Of a stretch of 64,000 nt of DNA, positions 52,544-61,616 are shown piece by piece. A program made the position numbers and the translations under genes. Where the stretch lies: contig NZ_AP014809.1 in assembly GCF_002355515.1 (NCBI RefSeq), positions 5,232,501 to 5,296,500 of the forward strand. The letters run 5' to 3'. Every line of letters starts with the position of its first letter. Position 1 is the stretch's first letter. The notes beneath the pieces were generated by a model, which worked only from the letters and a program-made list of their open reading frames with translations, ran no database searches and was not told the origin of the DNA. Source of the stretch: Methylorubrum populi. Lineage in GTDB: Bacteria > Pseudomonadota > Alphaproteobacteria > Rhizobiales > Beijerinckiaceae.

Positions 52544-54895
52544 TCAGCTGCTGAGCTGTTCGCGCAGCGGCAGTTCGCGCACCCGGCGGCCGGTGGCGGC
52601 GAAGACCGCGTTGGCGATCGCCGGCGCGACCGGGGGCACGCCCGGCTCGCCGACGCCGCCGAGCGGGGCGTTGTAGTCGTTCGAGGGCACGAGATGGACC
52701 CGCACCACCTTCGGGGCGGCGTCGATGCGGATGACCTCGTAGCCGTCGTAGTTCGCCTGCTCGGCCCGGCCGTTCTTGAAGGTGATCTTCGAGGTGAGCG
52801 CGAGGCCCATCCCCATGACCACCGCGCCCTCCATCTGCGAGCGGACGCGCTCCGGGTTCACCTGCGGCCCGCAATCGACGGCGATGTCGATGGCGTGAAC
52901 CTTCACCTGACCCTTGTCATCGACCTCAACCTCGGCCGCGACCGCGGTGTAGGTGACGAAGCTGTAGTGGCCGGCGATGCCGAGGCCCCGGCCCTTCTCC
53001 AGCTTGCGGCCCCACTTGGCGCCGTCGGCCACCGTCTCGATGACGCGGCGCAGGCGGCCGGTATCGACGGGGTAGCGCTTGGGATCCTCGCCGTAGTTCC
53101 AGACGTCACCGATCTCGGTCGGGTCGATCTTCCGGGCCGGGCCGATGAGTTCGAGCAGGTAGTCCTTCGGGTCGCGGCCCGCGGCATGCGCGAGTTCGGC
53201 CACGAAGGACTGGATCGCGAAGGCGTGCGGGATGTTCGAGACCGAGCGGAACCAGCCGATCCGGGTATGGGCGGAGGCTTCCGGGTTCTCGAAGCGCAGG
53301 TTCTTCAGGGCGAGCGGGTTGTTGACGAGGCCCATGCCGAGCTCGAACGGCAGTTCGTGCTTCGGGTCGGGCGCGAAGATCGAGCCGATCGTCGGCGCCA
53401 CCGAGCGGTGGAGCCACGCCACCGGCATGCCCTTGTCGTCGACGCCCGCCTCGATCCGTTCCACCGAGATGGTGTGGTAGTAGCTGTGCTGGATGTCGTC
53501 CTCGCGGGTCCAGACCAGCTTTACCGGCTGGCCGTCCACGGCCTGCGAGCAGAGCGCCGCCTCGACCACGTAGTCGGGCTTCGACTTGCGGCCGAAGCCG
53601 CCGCCGAGCAGCGTCACGTTCACCCGCACCTTGTCGGCGGGCAGGTTGAGGCGCTTCATCACCCGGTCATGGGCGGCCTGCGGACCCTGGGTGCAGGCCC
53701 AGGCCTCGCAGACGCCGTCCTTGATCCGCGCGACCGCGGCCGGGGGCTCCATCGGCGCCTGGGCGAGGTGGGGCACGAAGTACTCCGCCTCGAACTTCGA
53801 CTTGGCGGTCTTCATCGCCGCATCGACGTCGCCGGCCACGCGCACGACCTTGCCGGGGGCTCGCGCCGCCTTCTCCAGCTCCTTGCGGAAGGCATCGGTG
53901 TCGTAGGAGGCGTTCGGGCCGTCGTCCCAGGTGATCTTGAGAGCCTCGCGGCCCTTCATCGCCGCCCAGGTGTTCTTGGCGATCACCGCGACGCCGCCGA
54001 GCGGCATGAACTCGGACGGGATCTCCCCGCCCTCGATCTTGACGATCTTGACCACGCCCGGGACCTTCTTGGCCTCGGTGTCGTCGAAGGAGACGACCTT
54101 GCCGCCGTAGACGGCCGGGCGCGCGACCACGGCGTAGAGCATCCCGTCGAGCTTCACGTCGAGGGCGTAGATCGCCTTGCCCGTCGTGATGTCGTGGTTG
54201 TCGATGAGGCCGATCTTGCCCTTGCCGATGTAGCGGAAGGCTTCCGGCTTCTTGAGCTGCACGCTCTCGCGGGCCGGAACCGGCAGGCTGGCTGCCGCCT
54301 CGGCCACGTCGCCGTAGCCCAGCGTGCGGCCGGACTTGGCGTGGGTCAGGACGTGGTTCTCGGCCTTCACCTCGGAGGCCGGGACCCCCCACTGCTTGGC
54401 GGCGGCCTGGATCAGCATCAGCCGCGCGGCGGCGCCCGCATGGCGGAAATGCTGGAAGAAGTGGCGCAGCGAGCGCGAGCCGTCGGTGTCCTGGTTGCCG
54501 AAATGGGTCTCCTCACCCCAGGCCTGGACCACCTTCACCTTCGACCAATCGGCCTCCAGCTCGTCGGCGACGGTGAAGGCGATCGAGGTGCGAACGCCCT
54601 GGCCCATCTCGGAGCGGTGGTTGGTGACGGTGACGGTGCCGTCCTTGGCGATCGCGACGAAGATCTTGGGATCGTCGCGCCAGCCGTTCGGCATGCCGTC
54701 GGCGCCGAACTTCTTCGCCTTCTGCTCCTCGGTCTGGCCCTCGTCGGCCTTGGCGCGGTCCGAGAGCGAGAGGGCGAGCACCAGGGCGCCCATGCCGCCG
54801 AGGACGCCGCGGCGGCTGAAATTGTCGATCCGGACCGGACCAGCGGAGTCCTTGGCGGCGGCGAGTTCGGCCATCAGCTTGGCTTCGTGAATCAC
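52544..54895 (-). CDS. Xanthine-dehydrogenase-family molybdenum-binding subunit (isoquinoline 1-oxidoreductase beta-like)
   Basis: A 783-residue subunit with Tat leader ([21 protein letters not shown]). Molybdopterin domains follow ([54 protein letters not shown], and the active-site Glu in [10 protein letters not shown] near the C terminus). The two-subunit lay-out without a FAD subunit is typical of IorAB-type enzymes that hydroxylate N-heterocycles or oxidise aldehydes. GTG start overlaps the small-subunit stop (GTGA). Substrate unknown. Confidence 0.93.
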   Translation of the reverse strand: MIHEAKLMAELAAAKDSAGPVRIDNFSRRGVLGGMGALVLALSLSDRAKADEGQTEEQKAKKFGADGMPNGWRDDPKIFVAIAKDGTVTVTNHRSEMGQGVRTSIAFTVADELEADWSKVKVVQAWGEETHFGNQDTDGSRSLRHFFQHFRHAGAAARLMLIQAAAKQWGVPASEVKAENHVLTHAKSGRTLGYGDVAEAAASLPVPARESVQLKKPEAFRYIGKGKIGLIDNHDITTGKAIYALDVKLDGMLYAVVARPAVYGGKVVSFDDTEAKKVPGVVKIVKIEGGEIPSEFMPLGGVAVIAKNTWAAMKGREALKITWDDGPNASYDTDAFRKELEKAARAPGKVVRVAGDVDAAMKTAKSKFEAEYFVPHLAQAPMEPPAAVARIKDGVCEAWACTQGPQAAHDRVMKRLNLPADKVRVNVTLLGGGFGRKSKPDYVVEAALCSQAVDGQPVKLVWTREDDIQHSYYHTISVERIEAGVDDKGMPVAWLHRSVAPTIGSIFAPDPKHELPFELGMGLVNNPLALKNLRFENPEASAHTRIGWFRSVSNIPHAFAIQSFVAELAHAAGRDPKDYLLELIGPARKIDPTEIGDVWNYGEDPKRYPVDTGRLRRVIETVADGAKWGRKLEKGRGLGIAGHYSFVTYTAVAAEVEVDDKGQVKVHAIDIAVDCGPQVNPERVRSQMEGAVVMGMGLALTSKITFKNGRAEQANYDGYEVIRIDAAPKVVRVHLVPSNDYNAPLGGVGEPGVPPVAPAIANAVFAATGRRVRELPLREQLSS

Positions 54896-55377
54896 AGGCG
54901 GTCTCCCTTGCTGGCGGGCGCCTGGCCGGCAGCCTGATGGATCGCGGCGCGGATGCGTGGATAGGTGCCGCAGCGGCAGATGTTGCCGCTCATGTTCTCG
55001 TCGATCTGCTGATCGGTCGGCTTCGGGCTGTCCTTGAGGAGGGACGCCGCCTGCATGATCTGGCCGGTCTGGCAGTAGCCGCACTGGGCGACGTTCAGGT
55101 CGCGCCACGCCACCTGAACCGGGTGGTTGCCGTCGGGGGAGAGCCCCTCGATCGTCGTGATCTCCTGGCCTTCCGCCGCGGAGACGGGGGTGATGCAGGC
55201 GCGTGCGGCGGTGCCGCCGAGATGGACCGTGCAGGCGCCGCACTGGGCGATCCCGCAACCGAACTTGGTGCCGGTGAGGCCGAGTTCGTCGCGCAGATAC
55301 CAGAGCAACGGCATCTCGGGATCGCCGTCGAAGCTGCGCTCGGCTCCGTTGACCGTGAGTTTTATCATCGCTGCCAT
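54892..55377 (-). CDS. [2Fe-2S] subunit of the molybdenum hydroxylase (IorA-like)
   Basis: A 161-residue electron-transfer subunit with two [2Fe-2S] domains: plant-type Cys41, Cys46, Cys49, Cys61 ([16 protein letters not shown]) and helical Cys99, Cys102, Cys134, Cys136 (CGYCQTGQ...CRCGTY). Carries electrons from the molybdenum site to an external acceptor, probably a cytochrome. ATG 55377 or 55368. First of two genes; a Tat leader on the large subunit implies co-export of the folded complex, since this subunit has no leader. Confidence 0.94.
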   Translation of the reverse strand: MAAMIKLTVNGAERSFDGDPEMPLLWYLRDELGLTGTKFGCGIAQCGACTVHLGGTAARACITPVSAAEGQEITTIEGLSPDGNHPVQVAWRDLNVAQCGYCQTGQIMQAASLLKDSPKPTDQQIDENMSGNICRCGTYPRIRAAIHQAAGQAPASKGDRL

Positions 55378-55806
55378 CTGCCGTTTCAGATTGGAGGGCG
55401 CGCGAGCGGAGAGACCCCGCCCGGCCGCCGGTTCGATCTGCCGTTCCCCAGGGATGCCGTACCGGACGCGATCCGAAGCCCGACGGGCGGGTGGATCGCT
55501 GCCGTGGCGGCCGGTTTACGGGCGGATGCCGTCCGGCTCTTGGTTCATGCTCGTGGTCGGTCGCGAGGGCGGCGAAGCCGCGGCGCCGCAACGATGCGGA
55601 GGCCGCGGAACGGCCTCGACTGCATTTCTTGTTTGGAATTAATCAGAACCGGGAGGCTATGGCAATCGCGCGACTCGGTCGTGTCCGAGGCTTTGGCGTC
55701 CCGGAGAAGGGGTCGCGCGCGGTGCGGCCCAAACCTCGAAAACCGTCTGTGCGGTGCCGCACACCGGCCTTGCAGCATATGCTGCACGGCCCGCTCGCCT
55801 CCCGTC
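55378..55806. other. Intergenic region with two palindromes
   Basis: A 429-bp gap upstream of the molybdenum hydroxylase genes. Near the 3' end of the next gene it carries TGTGCGG-TG-CCGCACA (55748-55763) and the 16-bp perfect palindrome TGCAGCATATGCTGCA (55771-55786). These could be operator or terminator elements. No gene recognised. Confidence 0.5.
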
Positions 55807-56157
55807 CTACCGTCCGCGGCGGTCGTGGTCGGCCTTCATGGCATCGGGCAGGGCCGCGTACCACGCGGCATAGGGCGTGTTGGCGATCATGCGCCGGTTT
55901 TGATCGGGTGCGCCGTCCGTCCACCAGACCGGCCCACGCTCACCGAGTCCGTGCTTGGCGGCATCCACCGCGGCCCGGGCACGGACGAGCGCCGCCGCCT
56001 CGCCGGATCGCTTGGCGGCGCGCACCGCGCGGCGGGCATCCATCAGGTCGCGGACCAAGCGGTCGCGCTGCATCGGTTCGAGATCGGGCCGATGCCGGCG
56101 CCACAGCCGGCCGTGCACGACGATGTAGCGCCCGTCCGGCGTTTCCAGCACCCGCAT
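55807..56157 (-). CDS. Hypothetical protein with LWRR/ARR motif
   Basis: A 116-residue protein; GGAGGAG 7 nt before ATG 56157 decides the start. Sequence begins MRVLETPDGRYIVVHGRLWRRHRPDL, then LVRDLMDARRAVRAAKRSG, a helix of charged and Ala residues and C-terminal WWTDGAPDQNRRMIANTPYAAWYAALPDA. I recognise this type as a widespread alphaproteobacterial conserved hypothetical but know no function. Followed by the two palindromes on the same strand. Confidence 0.75.
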   Translation of the reverse strand: MRVLETPDGRYIVVHGRLWRRHRPDLEPMQRDRLVRDLMDARRAVRAAKRSGEAAALVRARAAVDAAKHGLGERGPVWWTDGAPDQNRRMIANTPYAAWYAALPDAMKADHDRRGR

Positions 56158-56302
56158 CGCCGCTCCTCCGCGCTGATCCTCGGAAGCGTCCTCACGAGAC
56201 TCCTCCGCTGCCAGATTTTCTGACACGCGATCGGGGCCGGCGTTTCGCGAGAGAAGCCGACGCGAAGACGCCCGCCCCAGGCGATGGTTCCGAGGATCGG
56301 GT

Positions 56303-56506
56303 TCAGGCGAAATCGCCGACCTTGTCGGCGACGATGTCGGGCGCCGTCACCGAGGCATGGCCCGCCTGCCAGAGGCGGTGCTCGTTCGAGCCGGCGGGAT
56401 GCGGGTTTCTGTCAGCCGCTTCGCGCCGCTCGGCAGCCCCACGGCCGTCGCGATAGGCGGGTGAGTTAGTCTCGTCCCGATCGATGCCCTCGCCGATCCC
56501 GTCCAT
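56303..56506 (-). CDS. Small hypothetical protein
   Basis: A 67-residue frame with GGGGAGGA before ATG 56506. It is acidic/basic mixed with N-terminal GIGEGIDRDETNSPAYRDG and C-terminal SVTAPDIVADKVGDFA. Only the good ribosome site and codon use support it. No family known. Confidence 0.5.
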   Translation of the reverse strand: MDGIGEGIDRDETNSPAYRDGRGAAERREAADRNPHPAGSNEHRLWQAGHASVTAPDIVADKVGDFA

Positions 56507-56780
56507 GGTTCGTCCTCCCCGCGCGGCCCGCGGGCCGACCGATCAGCGAATGTATCGCTGCCCGCAGGGATGGCGAGGGGATCCCGGAACAACCGGACCG
56601 CGCTCCCGGCTGAACGGTGTTTCCGTTCGGGCGCAGTTCACTTAAGCCGCGCTTAGCCTGTCCACCGCGGCATCGGCCCCGCCGGAGACGGGACCGGGCT
56701 TCGTGCGTTTCACGAGCGAGCCCGCGCGGCCGGCGCCGCCGGCAGGACCACGCAACACCGAGGACGGCCCCGAGGACGCC

Positions 56781-57035
56781 ATGAGTCGCCTGGACGAACT
56801 GAAGAACGACCCCGCCTTCCGCCAAGCCGCCCTCGCGGTGCGCGGCGCGGCCAGCACCCTGAGCGGCCGGGCCATGACCCACGAGGAGGCCGAGCTTCTG
56901 GTGAGCTTCGCGCTGGCCACCTACGCCAATGCCGGCGGCCTCTCCGAGCCGAGCCTGAGCCGGCTCGCCCGCTTCGCCGGCAAGGTCGAGCCCGATGCCA
57001 GCTTCGAGAGCCTCGAGAGCATGATGAAGCATTGA
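56781..57035 (+). CDS. Small helical hypothetical protein
   Basis: An 84-residue protein starting MSRLDELKNDPAFRQ (ATG 56781 with GAGGA 5 nt upstream). Mostly helical (ASTLSGRAMTHEEAELLVSFALATYANAGG; SRLARFAGKVEPDASFESLESMMKH). No cysteines or membrane segment. Convergent with the PEP-carboxylase-like gene; 43-bp gap. Function unknown. Confidence 0.7.
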   Translation: MSRLDELKNDPAFRQAALAVRGAASTLSGRAMTHEEAELLVSFALATYANAGGLSEPSLSRLARFAGKVEPDASFESLESMMKH

Positions 57036-57078
57036 GGCGGGGGGGGCGGCAGCCCTCTTCCGCCGCTTCCTTCCGCCT

Positions 57079-60069
57079 TCAGCCGAAGGCGCCGACCTCG
57101 TGCTGGATGATCCCGGAAATCTCCCGCACCCGCTCGAACATCCGCCGGATCGGCCCGAACAGCGTGTTGTGCTCGGTCTCGTAGGTGCCGACGTCGCGCG
57201 GTCCCGGCGGCTCACCGAAATTGAGGCCCAGCGTCGGGTCGGGCGTGACCGGATAGATCTCGTCGAGCAGCTTCAGGCAGCCGTCGATGTCGAGGCGCAG
57301 GAAGCGCTCCAGCAGCATCTCGCGGGTCAGGCCCGCCTGCGGCCGGAAGCTCGGGATGTGGGCGGCCAGGAACCAGATCCGGTGGATCAGCGCGAGGCGG
57401 ATCGCATGGAGCAGGGCGAGCCGGGTCGACATCGTGGCGAGATCCGGCGCCGCGGCCTGCAGGTACAGCCCGTCGCGGGTCAGCCGGCCGAACAGGCGGC
57501 GCAGGTCGGGGGCGAGATTCAGCCGCTCCAGCGCCGCGGCGATGGTGACGAGCTCGTCGCGGCGCGCGTCGCGCCGGGTGCGGCGGGCCCGCTCCAGCCA
57601 CACCGCCGGGTCGAGGCTGTCGATATAGGCGCGCATCACGTCGAGATCGCCGACGCTGGCGGCGTGCTGCACGAGGCGGAAGGCGCGCGAGAACCGCACC
57701 GAATCCTGGCGCATGTGGCGGAACAGCTCCGGCGCCCGGTGCGCGGCGCGGCCGACGCCGTGGAGCGAGTTGGCGAGATAGCCGAGCTGCTGCAGGATCG
57801 CATTGTTGGGGATCGCCCGCATCTGGCGCGGATGGGTGATCGCCGCCGGACCGCCCGCATCCGACTGGCGCGCGACGGGGCGTGAGCCGGTGCGGTCGAT
57901 CAGGCTCGGGCCGAAGGTGCCGAGCAAGGCCGCGTAGCCGCGATCGTCCACCAGGGCTTCCATGTCCTGGCGCACGACCCGGAAAAACTCGGCGGCGAAA
58001 TCGGCCTCCTCGTAGATCGGGTCGGTCGCCGGCGCGGTGGCCCGGTCGTTGAGCGCGTAATCGGCGAAGGCGTCGTCCTCGGCCAGCGCGTCGGCGAAGA
58101 CGTGCTCGGCGATGCGCGCCACCGAGGCGCCGGCAAGTTCGGGCGAGCCGAACATCAGGTACCCGTCCGAGCCCTGGAAGCTCGATTCAAGCCGCTCGCG
58201 GATGCCTGCCCGCGCGTTGCGCTGGCGCGAATCCTCGGGCGCGAGATAGGCGAGGCGGTCGCGTAAGCTCGTCGGGTGGGCGCCGCGGCCGATCGACTCG
58301 CCGTGGGTATCGAAAATGACGAGTTCGATGTCGGAAAGGCCGTTCTGCACCATCAGCTCGGTGATGCGCAGGCGCAGCCGCTCGATCCAGAACGTCGCCG
58401 CCAGCTGGCCGACATAGCGCCCGGAATCCGAGTAGCCGAACTGCACCGAGAGCCGGCCCAGTCGCTTCAGATGCGCGCGCCAGTGCGGGTTGCGCAGCGC
58501 GTCGTCGAGCACGCGGATGCCCTGTTCCAGGGCGCTTGCGGTCTCGAACAGCGGCGTGATCTCGAGCCGGTCGGAGATGCCGTAGTGGCGGGCGAGCCAG
58601 AGCGCCGCGAGCAGGGTGTAGCCGGTCTCGGTCTCGGCGATGAGGAAGCGCACCGGATGGGTGCCGTCGACGTGCTTGAGGATCTGGGTGATCGTCATCA
58701 TCAGCCGCGCGGCCGAGGCCCGCTCGGCAGCCAGCGCCCCGAAATCGACCGGCACGGCGCGCACGTCGTTGAGCAGCGTGTTGATCGCCGCGAGATGCGA
58801 GCGGCGCTGCGCGGCGTCGGTCGGCTCGCCCTCCAGATCGATGACCCGGCGCACGGCGTTGTGGATCTGGCTGGCGTTGAGCCGGAAATGCGGCAGGGCG
58901 TTCGACAGGCCGTGGGCGGCGACGCCCGAGCGCAGCACGGCGATGGCGCGGCGATCCGCATCGGTCTCGGCGGCCCCGATCGCGGCGGCGAGACCGGCCA
59001 GGATCGGCCCGGCATCGGTCTGAGCCCGCTCGCGCTCGATGATGAGGGCCAGCGCGAAGCGGTGGACCGCCTCCAGCGATGGCTTGGTGCCCAGCAGCGG
59101 CGCGCCCGCGAGCTGGCGCTCTACGGCGTCGCGCGCGCCCGCGGTCAGCTCGCGCACGACGCGGGTCGCCGGAATGTCGGGCAGGCCGCGCAGGAGGCGG
59201 TCGAACTGCATGCGCTTGGAGATCAGCCGGTAGCGCATCGTGTCCCACCAGCCGATATCGGTGCGGCCGTCGGTGTCGCAGCCGACCCAGCTCGCGATGG
59301 CCAGCGGCTTGGGCACCAGCTCGGTCCAGCGATCCGGCCAGCGGGCCCGGGCGGCATCGAGGATCGCGCCGTTGAAGGCGTCGATCGCCGCGCGGCCGTG
59401 ATTGGCCGCGACACAGGCCTGCTCGAACTCGTCGTCGAGGCTGATCTGCGGGTCGGGCCGGGTCGAGCGGGCGGCGGCTTCGCCGATGATCGGCGCGCGC
59501 TTGTCGGCGTCCGCCAGCGAGGCGGCGCGCGCGATCAGTTCGGCCACGGCCCGCGGCATGCCGAAGGTGGGATGCGCCGTGAACACCGCCGCGAAGGCGG
59601 TCCGGCCGACGCGCTCGCGAAACGTCTCGAAGTCGCCCGAGCCGCGCGACACCGCCGCGACGAGCCGGTTGGCGAGGTCCACCACGGGGGACGGTTCCCC
59701 GGTCGACGCATCGGCATCGAGGCCGACATAGCCGCGCAGCCGCTCGGCCCGGGCCGTGAGCGCCCGCCGCCGCAGGGTGGCGAGCAGCGCATCGAGGTCC
59801 GCCTCCCCGATCTCGTCGCGGTCGAGCTGACGGGTGATGGCGAGCGTGACCGCCAGGACCGGATTGCGGAACGGATCCTCGCTCGCCTGCTCGCGAGTCC
59901 GGGCGACGAGGTCGAGAAGCTCCGATTCCAGGTCGCGCGCATCGACGTCGCGCGCATCGACGTCGCGATCCGTCGGGCGCGCCGGGCCCGCATTCGGATG
60001 GGCGGGCGGATGGGCGGGCATCGGCGCGGCAGGCTGCGCTTGGCTGGAGCGGGGGGCTTCGAGGGGCAT
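57079..60069 (-). CDS. Phosphoenolpyruvate-carboxylase-like protein with altered active site
   Basis: A 996-residue protein with overall PEP carboxylase architecture: VFTAHPTFG (catalytic His166), WVGCDTDGRTD (weaker match to the family's SWMGGDRDG), GYSDSGRYVG (residues 545-554) and FDTHGESIGRGAHP (586-599). Relative to E. coli PEPC, the Lys of SDSAKDAG reads Arg551, the first Arg of the HGRGGSIGRG loop reads His589, and the C terminus ends EVGAFG instead of QNTG. The first 45 residues are Pro/Ala/Asp-rich and hold a 15-bp tandem repeat (DVDAR). May be an inactive, regulatory or differently specific homologue. ATG 60069. Confidence 0.85.
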   Translation of the reverse strand: MPLEAPRSSQAQPAAPMPAHPPAHPNAGPARPTDRDVDARDVDARDLESELLDLVARTREQASEDPFRNPVLAVTLAITRQLDRDEIGEADLDALLATLRRRALTARAERLRGYVGLDADASTGEPSPVVDLANRLVAAVSRGSGDFETFRERVGRTAFAAVFTAHPTFGMPRAVAELIARAASLADADKRAPIIGEAAARSTRPDPQISLDDEFEQACVAANHGRAAIDAFNGAILDAARARWPDRWTELVPKPLAIASWVGCDTDGRTDIGWWDTMRYRLISKRMQFDRLLRGLPDIPATRVVRELTAGARDAVERQLAGAPLLGTKPSLEAVHRFALALIIERERAQTDAGPILAGLAAAIGAAETDADRRAIAVLRSGVAAHGLSNALPHFRLNASQIHNAVRRVIDLEGEPTDAAQRRSHLAAINTLLNDVRAVPVDFGALAAERASAARLMMTITQILKHVDGTHPVRFLIAETETGYTLLAALWLARHYGISDRLEITPLFETASALEQGIRVLDDALRNPHWRAHLKRLGRLSVQFGYSDSGRYVGQLAATFWIERLRLRITELMVQNGLSDIELVIFDTHGESIGRGAHPTSLRDRLAYLAPEDSRQRNARAGIRERLESSFQGSDGYLMFGSPELAGASVARIAEHVFADALAEDDAFADYALNDRATAPATDPIYEEADFAAEFFRVVRQDMEALVDDRGYAALLGTFGPSLIDRTGSRPVARQSDAGGPAAITHPRQMRAIPNNAILQQLGYLANSLHGVGRAAHRAPELFRHMRQDSVRFSRAFRLVQHAASVGDLDVMRAYIDSLDPAVWLERARRTRRDARRDELVTIAAALERLNLAPDLRRLFGRLTRDGLYLQAAAPDLATMSTRLALLHAIRLALIHRIWFLAAHIPSFRPQAGLTREMLLERFLRLDIDGCLKLLDEIYPVTPDPTLGLNFGEPPGPRDVGTYETEHNTLFGPIRRMFERVREISGIIQHEVGAFG
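59935..59970. repeat. 15-bp tandem repeat in the PEPC-like gene N terminus
   Basis: The unit CGCGCATCGACGTCG repeats about two and a half times in frame, giving Asp-Val-Asp-Ala-Arg repeats at about residues 36-46. Such units can change length by slippage without breaking the frame. Confidence 0.7.
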
Positions 60070-60225
60070 CGAGCGTTCCTGGTCGTGAGCGGCCGGTGAC
60101 CGTCGGACGGCGGTGCCCACGCGGTTCTCACCCTTCGGCCCGCGACGCAAGGACCGTTCCCGGATGGGGTGCCGTGTCCCCAGCACGTGCAACGGCGCGC
60201 GATCCGGTCTAGGGTCGGCTCGACC

Positions 60226-60678
60226 ATGGAAACCCTGGTGATCCTTGCCGCGGTGGCGGCGACCCTGCTCGCCTGCATCCTCGTGGCGACGCTCTCCAAA
60301 GGGCCCCGCCAGCCTCCGCTGCGCCTGCCCCGCGAGGAGGAATGGTCTGATCACGCGGACGAAGTCTCGAAGGTGCTGAACGCCGCCCACCCCAGCCCGA
60401 TCGACCGCGGGGCGCAGGTGCTCGATGCCCGCCGCGTCGGTGACGGGATGGCGGGCGGGCCGGTCATCGAGGGGCCGGTGATCGAGGGGGAAGTGCTGAA
60501 CACCCCTGCGGACGCGGCGCGCGGGAGCGACGCCGGGACATCCCGAAGGTTCGACGCGGAAGAACTCGATAGCCGGATGCTCGATCAACTTCTCGACCAG
60601 CAGAACCGGGCGCTGAAGCAGGCGCTGGAACCCGACGCGGCCCCACCCTCCGGGCCGAAGGAACGGCCGGGCCGATGA
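60226..60678 (+). CDS. Single-pass membrane protein, unknown
   Basis: A 150-residue protein, divergent from the PEPC-like gene by about 155 bp. Residues 3-23 are a membrane helix (LVILAAVAATLLACILVATLS), then a cytoplasmic or periplasmic part with an in-frame 15-bp repeat (PVIEGPVIEGE) and a C-terminal helix (LDQLLDQQNRALKQALEP). Overlaps the next gene's ATG (ATGA). First of a plus-strand operon. No family known. Confidence 0.75.
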   Translation: METLVILAAVAATLLACILVATLSKGPRQPPLRLPREEEWSDHADEVSKVLNAAHPSPIDRGAQVLDARRVGDGMAGGPVIEGPVIEGEVLNTPADAARGSDAGTSRRFDAEELDSRMLDQLLDQQNRALKQALEPDAAPPSGPKERPGR

Positions 60679-61616
60679 GATCGCCGAGTCCGATGAGGCG
60701 CATCGGCCCGCTCACCGCCCTCGCAGCGGCCTGGATGACGCTCGTCCCGGTGATGATCCCGGCGGCACTCGGTCAGGACGAGGCGCCGGCGGCGCAGGCG
60801 CCCGCCGGGTCCGAGGCGTTGCCGGAATCGCCGAAACCCAAGCCGAAGCCGCGGCCCAAGCCTCGCCCGAAGCCGCAGGCGAAACCAGAATCGAAGCCCG
60901 AGGCGAAATCCGAGGCCAAGTCTGACGCCGATTCCGCATCGGCGGCCTCGTCGCCCGCGGACGCGAAACCTGTGGACACGAAGCCGGGGGGAGAGCCGGC
61001 CGCAAGGGGCGGCGCCGCGAATCCGATCCCGTCTTCCCCGCTGCCCGCCGCGACGAACTTCGCCGCGCCGCCGGTGGTCTGCGAGGCGGGCCAGGCCGTC
61101 CGCTATCAGGGTGCCAAGAACGTCGAGCTCTGGGTGACGCGCAGCGGCGCCATCACCCTCGACAATCCCCTGCGCCCGCTCACGCCCGACGTGACCCGCG
61201 TGCTCCAGGTCGTGGTCGCCGGCAAGGTCGCCACCGCCTACGGGCCGGACCTGCTCTCCCTGCGCCGGGGAGGATCGCCGGCGACGCTGGAGGGGACCAT
61301 CGGCGGCAAGATCCACTGGGATGCCTCCCTGCCGCCGCTTCCCGATAGCCTGCCGATCAACGCGGAGACCGGAGAGCCCCTGGCCGAGCTGCGCTTCCGC
61401 GAATGCACCGCCCCGCCGTCGGGCAAGCTCCTGCCGCCGCCGAAGGCGCGCCGCATGGCGCCCACGCCGGAAGCCGTCGCGGCGGAGGCGGAGAAAGCGG
61501 AGAAGGCCGCCAAGGCCGCGGCGCGCGAGGCCGCGAAAGCCGCCGGCGTGCGGTCGTCTCCCCAAGTCCCGTCGCGAGCACCGGGTTCGGCTCTGCCGCA
61601 GGGGGCGATTCCCTGA
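60675..61616 (+). CDS. Secreted protein with KPKP-rich linker, unknown
   Basis: A 313-residue protein. Signal peptide (ALAAAWMTLVPVMIPAALG-QD) is followed by a Lys/Pro/Glu low-complexity tract (KPKPKPRPKPRPKPQ; residues 54-90) and a compact domain with VCEAGQAVRYQGAKNVELWVTRSGAI, TLEGTIGGKIHWD and ELRFRECTAPP. The C-terminal third is Ala/Lys-rich helix. Start overlaps the previous stop; its stop overlaps the next start (CTGA). No enzyme motif recognised. Confidence 0.78.
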   Translation: MRSPSPMRRIGPLTALAAAWMTLVPVMIPAALGQDEAPAAQAPAGSEALPESPKPKPKPRPKPRPKPQAKPESKPEAKSEAKSDADSASAASSPADAKPVDTKPGGEPAARGGAANPIPSSPLPAATNFAAPPVVCEAGQAVRYQGAKNVELWVTRSGAITLDNPLRPLTPDVTRVLQVVVAGKVATAYGPDLLSLRRGGSPATLEGTIGGKIHWDASLPPLPDSLPINAETGEPLAELRFRECTAPPSGKLLPPPKARRMAPTPEAVAAEAEKAEKAAKAAAREAAKAAGVRSSPQVPSRAPGSALPQGAIP

